From NCBI RefSeq assembly GCF_000026185.1, contig NC_010694.1:2108001-2172000 (forward strand): 64,000 nucleotides of DNA. Direction: 5' to 3'. The DNA is from Erwinia tasmaniensis Et1/99 (GTDB lineage: Bacteria > Pseudomonadota > Gammaproteobacteria > Enterobacterales > Enterobacteriaceae). This document shows positions 60,206 to 64,000 of the stretch, in pieces (positions within the stretch are counted from its first letter, which is position 1; the number at the start of each line of letters is the position of its first letter). The notes below the pieces were generated by a model. It saw nothing but the letters and a program-made list of their open reading frames with translations. It ran no database searches and had not been told where the DNA came from. The translations under genes and the position numbers were made by a program.

Positions 60206-60984
60206 TGTCAAAAAAGAATACTCCTACATTTTTTATTATTCTCACAGCTTTTTTATTGGCTGCTTGTGATAATGAAAGGCTGCTAGAAAATCTCACTCAG
60301 GATCAGGCCAACCAAGTTTTGGCAATCCTTCAACAGCATAATATATCTGCTAATAAAAGCGGTAACCTTAAAGCAGGCTACACGATTCAAGTCGATGAAA
60401 TCGAAAACACTGCTGCTCTTTCTATCATAAGTCAATATCAGCTTCCGTGGCCTGCTGACATTCAAATTGGACAAGCATTTCCTGATGGTGCACTCGTTGC
60501 CTCACCGAATGCAGAACAGGTTCGCGTCCTTTCTCTGCTTGAGCAAAGGTTGGGGCAGTCATTGAGAACTATTGCGCAAGTTGTTAACGCTCGTGTGCAT
60601 ATCAGCTATCCCCCCTTAAAAAATGGAATGGCAGATAAAACATTAACCAACCATGTCGGCGTGTTGATTTCTTATAAGGGTGATATCAACCAGAGTCTTT
60701 TCATTCCACAAGTCAAATCATTAATAAAAAACAGTCTTGATGATATTAAATATGAAAACATTTCAGTGGTACTTTTCGATACACCTCCAATCCAGTACAC
60801 ACAACCATTGAAGTTATCCAGTCCATCACCATCTAAATGGCTGATATTCACAACGGCAGTTGTTCTACCGGCAGCTGCAATTTTTATATTTTTACTTAAG
60901 CGCGTTTCGCGCCGATTTAAAGTAGGAGATGTCATGAATAAATCTAAACGTAATAGCCAGGGGTCAGTGGAAAATGCCCCTTGA
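60205..60984 (+). CDS. prgK: T3SS inner-ring lipoprotein PrgK (SctJ)
   Basis: 259-residue lipoprotein (lipobox LLAAC, Cys21) with the YscJ/FliF ring domain: LTQDQANQVLAILQQHNISA, the second module VRVLSLLEQRLGQSLRTIAQ with NARVHISYP, and one C-terminal membrane helix (about 212-230, LIFTTAVVLPAAAIFIFLLK). Together with PrgH it forms the inner-membrane rings. It overlaps orgA by 11 bases. Confidence 0.95.
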   Translation: MSKKNTPTFFIILTAFLLAACDNERLLENLTQDQANQVLAILQQHNISANKSGNLKAGYTIQVDEIENTAALSIISQYQLPWPADIQIGQAFPDGALVASPNAEQVRVLSLLEQRLGQSLRTIAQVVNARVHISYPPLKNGMADKTLTNHVGVLISYKGDINQSLFIPQVKSLIKNSLDDIKYENISVVLFDTPPIQYTQPLKLSSPSPSKWLIFTTAVVLPAAAIFIFLLKRVSRRFKVGDVMNKSKRNSQGSVENAP

Positions 60985-61531
60985 AATAAAAAAAATGTTA
61001 AGAATTTTATATTCTCCTCTTAACTATACACATCCATCACATTTACAGGGCAGCGTTCTCAATTTGAATAGCAGCGATAGCGTGCTGATAAATTTTTGGA
61101 TAATTACTCATTTTAAATTAAAAGATCTTCCACAAAACTGGGAGGTTAATGATAATATTTCATTACTTCTTCTTGATAAATGGGAGCTCATCAATGATGC
61201 TGCCTGTTTGATTGGAGGTTATCTTTTACGCTCACGAATACTCAAACAGTGTACAGAGATAATCTTAAACCCTCGTTTATCATCATTTATTTCTCTACCA
61301 ATCCCTCATCACGTTTCACTGACTACAACCGGAGAGCATTCAAATACATTATCCTTAGGACTGGCTTTCATACTTAGTCAGATTCCACATTTTCCTCTTG
61401 CGCTTAAGGAACGAGTACTGCTGTTCCTGCCCGCTGAGATTGATCTGCCAGACACCTTTATAGCACGAAACCCTAATCATCTTAATCTTTTAACAATGGC
61501 TTTAAATTATGCGAAAAATTACAGAGAATGA
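60974..61531 (+). CDS. orgA: T3SS sorting-platform adaptor OrgA (SctK)
   Basis: 185-residue cytoplasmic protein of the OrgA/MxiK (SctK) family, which links the PrgH cytoplasmic domains to SpaO. It contains ILYSPLNYTHPSHL near the start and NDAACLIGGYLLRSRI with C-terminal FPLALKERVLLFLPAEIDL, the better conserved positions of the family. The assignment is helped by its position between prgK and orgB. An internal ATG at 60995 is an alternative start, but no better ribosome-binding site supports it. Confidence 0.82.
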   Translation: MPLEIKKMLRILYSPLNYTHPSHLQGSVLNLNSSDSVLINFWIITHFKLKDLPQNWEVNDNISLLLLDKWELINDAACLIGGYLLRSRILKQCTEIILNPRLSSFISLPIPHHVSLTTTGEHSNTLSLGLAFILSQIPHFPLALKERVLLFLPAEIDLPDTFIARNPNHLNLLTMALNYAKNYRE

Positions 61532-62153
61532 GCTTCCCACTGATAGTTATAGCAATATTCTGATTAAATCAAGCTTGGTTTCTCGCTATCAACGTCTCTC
61601 ATCCGCACTAGAGCGTACGCTAATTCACTGCAATCAAATCCATTTAGAATATGAGTCTCGCAAAGACGAACTTCAAGAAAGATACCAAAAAGAGGGATAT
61701 ACTGCTGGCTTACAACTTATTTTTTCGCAATTAACTATGATGCTCGACGATTACGAGCAGCAGCACAGTACTCGGATTGAGAAACTTAAATCGCTTATCA
61801 ACGACGCGGTGAGGACATCATTTGACGATCCGGTTATTGTTGAACGAATCATTTATCACATTAAAAGAATTTGCAAACAGCAAAACATACGAAAAATAAT
61901 CGTGCCGCGTACAGTGCAGTTCAAAGATGATGCTGACTTATCAGACTATATTTTCACCGATGGTAGTGATATCACATTACAGGGAGATAAAGAGGCGGTG
62001 CGCTTCCAAAGCACCTCTTTATGTCAACAGTGGTTAGAGCAGGCTGCGGTTGAAATGTCTTCGATCGATGAAAACATCAACAAAATTGTACCCGACTTTT
62101 TATACGAGATGGGTCAAAAACTAATCACATTGAGTCATAAAAGAAATAAATAG
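61509..62153 (+). CDS. orgB: T3SS ATPase stator OrgB (SctL)
   Basis: 214-residue cytoplasmic protein of the OrgB/MxiN/SctL group, the FliH-like stator that joins the ATPase SpaL to SpaO. The N-terminus is a coiled coil (CNQIHLEYESRKDELQERYQ), the C-terminal half a globular domain with DDPVIVERIIYHIKRICKQQ and terminal VPDFLYEMGQKLITLSHKRN. It overlaps orgA by 23 bases and ends the recognisable secretion operon; no orgC follows. Confidence 0.82.
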   Translation: MRKITENELPTDSYSNILIKSSLVSRYQRLSSALERTLIHCNQIHLEYESRKDELQERYQKEGYTAGLQLIFSQLTMMLDDYEQQHSTRIEKLKSLINDAVRTSFDDPVIVERIIYHIKRICKQQNIRKIIVPRTVQFKDDADLSDYIFTDGSDITLQGDKEAVRFQSTSLCQQWLEQAAVEMSSIDENINKIVPDFLYEMGQKLITLSHKRNK

Positions 62154-62878
62154 CCAAATAACAATAACTTATACCTCAATAGCTAGTAAAATTAATTTCA
62201 TTTTCTCAATTTGGAATTATCTTATGTCATTTATTTTGTGCAAACTCCGCTGAATTTCATGTTGTTTAACTCGCTAACCCCCAGTAGCTTAGTCGCGGTG
62301 AAATGCGACTAAGCTGCTGGGGGTGGCGTTAGAGCCAGTTATCATTTTTTATAGATATTAACTGACAATCATTCATCGAAAACATGTGTTTTATAGTAGA
62401 ATTCTGATCATCAATTCCGGCCACCAGCGCATGGTAAAATATCATAATACCGTTATGTATCAGCCTAGTTGCAATAAACGTGAGTAATACTTCATTAACA
62501 TGCGAATACATGCTGACTTATACATTAAGATTATATTTAATTTCTTATATTATGCTGAACCTATCTCGAAACTTACCTAAAGTTAAAAATCTAAGTTCAG
62601 TTATGAAATACAATCCAGAATGAAAATTCATCAATTAGCCCCCTACCTGATCCCCCTCTCAAGTAGAACACAACTAACCTACCATTATCTATCGCCACCT
62701 ATCAATAATTTTAAATGTGTCTATCACGCCGAGCTTAGCTTTTCCATTGGGGTGATGTGTTTTTTTCCTTTCGAAAATTGTAACTTCGATGACTAGTTTT
62801 TTTTCATATCGCTATGCCGCAGCGCTACTTTCACTTACGCTTTTCCATATTGTTTCTATATATACTTAAACGCTGAAC
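62154..62878. other. Intergenic region orgB / membrane regulator
   Basis: 725 AT-rich bases. A long hairpin lies at 62277-62324. A minus-strand frame of 60 codons (62329-62511) stops just before it, but it shows no resemblance to a known protein and no clear ribosome-binding site, so I do not call it a gene. No orgC, hilD, hilA, iagB or effector gene is recognised. Confidence 0.5.
62277..62324. repeat. Long near-perfect hairpin downstream of orgB
   Basis: ACCCCCAGTAGCTTAGTCGC pairs with GCGACTAAGCTGCTGGGGGT, a 20-bp stem with a single T-G wobble and an 8-base loop. No T-run follows on either strand. It may end the prg-org transcript, but the length and GC-rich stem in AT-rich surroundings also fit a REP-like element or a transposon end. 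Confidence 0.7.
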
Positions 62879-63457
62879 TCACACTCCCCCCTTAACTAAT
62901 AATATCAAAAGTAAGGATGCAGCTATCAACGCTGTACTATAGAATAGCTTCTTAACCAGAGTGGCATTTTTAGCCGACATCTTTCTCATGCGCAAAATAT
63001 TATTTTTTTTCTCAGTATGATCACATAGCTCTTGTGTAACCCCCTTTTCTGCCGATTTATTAAAAACCATATGAGGATATTCTCCTCTCTTCAGACAATT
63101 GTCTTCGTTTTCTTTATTATCAGCAGTGGAATCTTCATATAATGGCCTGACGGTAAACCGATATCCTAACTTTGGAATGGTCACAATTATTTTTTTATTT
63201 GTATCATCCAAATCCAGCCTTAAACTTCTTATAACCTGCGCAATACTTTGAGTCGTAACATAGCCCCCGTTCCACACGCCGGCCAAAAAATCTTCTCGTG
63301 ACACCGGTTCAGGATACTTAGTGCATAAGAGATTGAGTACATCAGCCTGTTTTTTCCGGAGCTGTACTTTTATATCATTCTTCTGCAATGTCCTTGTTTT
63401 GGGGTTGAATATAAAATCAAGGAAGTAGATTTTTGAATCGTCCATAAAATTTTCCAT
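62879..63457 (-). CDS. Membrane-anchored winged-helix regulator (ToxR/CadC type)
   Basis: 192 residues. Residues about 8-105 form an OmpR/PhoB-type winged helix (FLDFIFNPKTRTLQKNDIKV, LRKKQADVLNLLCTKYPEPV, TTQSIAQVIRSLRLDLDDTN, IVTIPKLGYRFTVRP). A polar linker follows, then one membrane segment at about 172-189 (FYSTALIAASLLLILLVKGG) with only a few residues beyond it. This is the topology of ToxR/CadC/TcpP regulators but with virtually no periplasmic domain. ATGs at 63457 and 63445 are both possible. The winged helix is of the same class as the N-domain of HilA, the SPI-1 activator, though the rest is unlike HilA. Control of the adjacent T3SS is inferred from position only. Confidence 0.8.
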   Translation of the reverse strand: MENFMDDSKIYFLDFIFNPKTRTLQKNDIKVQLRKKQADVLNLLCTKYPEPVSREDFLAGVWNGGYVTTQSIAQVIRSLRLDLDDTNKKIIVTIPKLGYRFTVRPLYEDSTADNKENEDNCLKRGEYPHMVFNKSAEKGVTQELCDHTEKKNNILRMRKMSAKNATLVKKLFYSTALIAASLLLILLVKGGV

Positions 63458-64000
63458 TTACAACTTTCTGGATTTACCATCCCATGAGTCAATTTTAATT
63501 AAGGATAATAGAGTACTGGAGTCTCACCATTCGCACCACCGATCACATCGGCCGAAGAAAAATCCTTAGCACACATACCCCCCTCGAAATAGCCAATGGC
63601 ACTGTTAAATAAAACACAAATTTATTATTTCACTTAACATTTGTAGCTACCGTTTAAACTTTATAAAAAATGTTGCGGGGAAATTAATTAAATTCACATT
63701 TCAAATCTTATCAAAGATAGTAAAGCCATACCATCGATCAATGATATAAGCATCTTTTTTTCACAGCTACTGCATTGGCTTATTGCACGTTCCCGCGGAC
63801 ATTATCACTAAATTTTTTTCCAGGGCATATTCGTTTCAATTCATTATAGTCATCTTAAAACTGAGGTCGTTGTGGTCCTCCCCCACTCGTTATGTGGCGA
63901 AAAGTTAATAAGGCAACCCGTTCTGTTCAGCTGCAGTACAAAAGCTTCTATGATTGTTGACCGATGATGTTTGCTGAAAAAATGCACTCCATCATGATCT
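63458..64000. other. Right-hand end of window, no gene assigned
   Basis: 543 bases, AT-rich up to about 63850. From the edge to a TGA at 63850-63852 the minus strand is open (49 codons, including STIIEAFVLQLNRTG) and less AT-rich, so the 3' end of a gene or insertion-sequence remnant may enter here. I do not recognise it. Confidence 0.35.

Larger units (their letters stand above)
39164..62153. other. SPI-1-like (Inv/Mxi-Spa) type III secretion gene cluster
   Basis: Two outward-facing blocks share a central divergent promoter region (57894-58284): invFGEAB-spaLMNOPQRS-sicA-sipBCD-unknown on the minus strand and prgHIJK-orgAB on the plus strand. All core Sct proteins C, D, F, I, J, K, L, N, O, P, Q, R, S, T, U, V and W can be named. 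The pilotin InvH, the transglycosylase IagB, SipA and the acyl carrier protein IacP are not seen. The cluster is markedly AT-rich relative to the flanking backbone. Confidence 0.9.

Noticed and set aside
62329..62511. 60-codon minus-strand frame ending next to the long hairpin
   Set aside because: Its stop lies five bases before the hairpin, which is suggestive of a small gene with terminator, but the product is unlike anything known and there is no clear ribosome-binding site.

Overview
The window looks like chromosome of a plant- or insect-associated enterobacterium of the Erwinia/Pantoea group. The backbone genes (hemA-prfA-prmC-sirB2-sirB1-kdsA, chaA, chaC, lolB-ispE-prs, ychH, pth, ychF, ychO) have the gene order and protein sequences of the enterobacterial hemA/prs neighbourhood. 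The accessory genes (a KYABR-ordered scr sucrose regulon, a small tssL-tssM-tagF type VI remnant, and an Inv/Spa/Prg-type type III secretion system) are a combination I associate with Erwinia. The genus is an inference from layout and recalled protein families; no search was run.

Layout. 1-5346: the 5' part of astC (arginine catabolism) behind a sigma-54 promoter with NtrC-like sites, a general trimeric porin, bestrophin-like yneE, and the inverse-autotransporter-like ychO. 5880-9925: a three-gene type VI cluster, tssL (with OmpA-like domain), a tssM lacking most of its periplasmic part, and tagF. 10116-10641: a frameshifted SDR pseudogene. 10733-19755: chaC and chaA, with the scrKYABR sucrose PTS regulon between them in place of chaB. 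19806-33111: housekeeping block hslJ, kdsA-sirB1-sirB2-prmC-prfA-hemA (all minus), lolB-ispE-prs, ychH, pth, a SulP transporter and ychF.

Downstream of ychF the composition becomes AT-rich in most genes. 33438-34622 is an unrecognised protein with a C-x4-C...H...C-x2-H pattern, followed by an IS3-type transposase remnant. A second, non-PTS sucrose (or related oligosaccharide) module, cscB-cscA plus divergent-facing regulator cscR, follows with two GTTAACGTTAAC operators flanking a CRP-like site. From 62153 back to 39164 lies a nearly complete SPI-1-like type III secretion system: invF-invG-invE-invA-invB-spaL-spaM-spaN-spaO-spaP-spaQ-spaR-spaS, then sicA-sipB-sipC-sipD and an unrecognised protein in the sipA position on the minus strand, and prgHIJK-orgAB on the plus strand. 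No pilotin (invH) or lytic transglycosylase (iagB) is visible. A membrane-anchored winged-helix regulator sits beyond orgB.

How the parts work together: sucrose can enter either through ScrY/ScrA as sucrose-6-phosphate (cleaved by ScrB) or through CscB as free sucrose (cleaved by CscA); ScrK is the only fructokinase seen and could serve both. The type III cluster encodes base, needle, export gate, ATPase complex, gatekeeper, translocators and their chaperones, with InvF and possibly the ToxR-like protein as local regulators. The most interesting unknowns are the candidate effector at 39164-40234, the zinc-site protein at 33438-34622 and the membrane regulator at 62879-63457.
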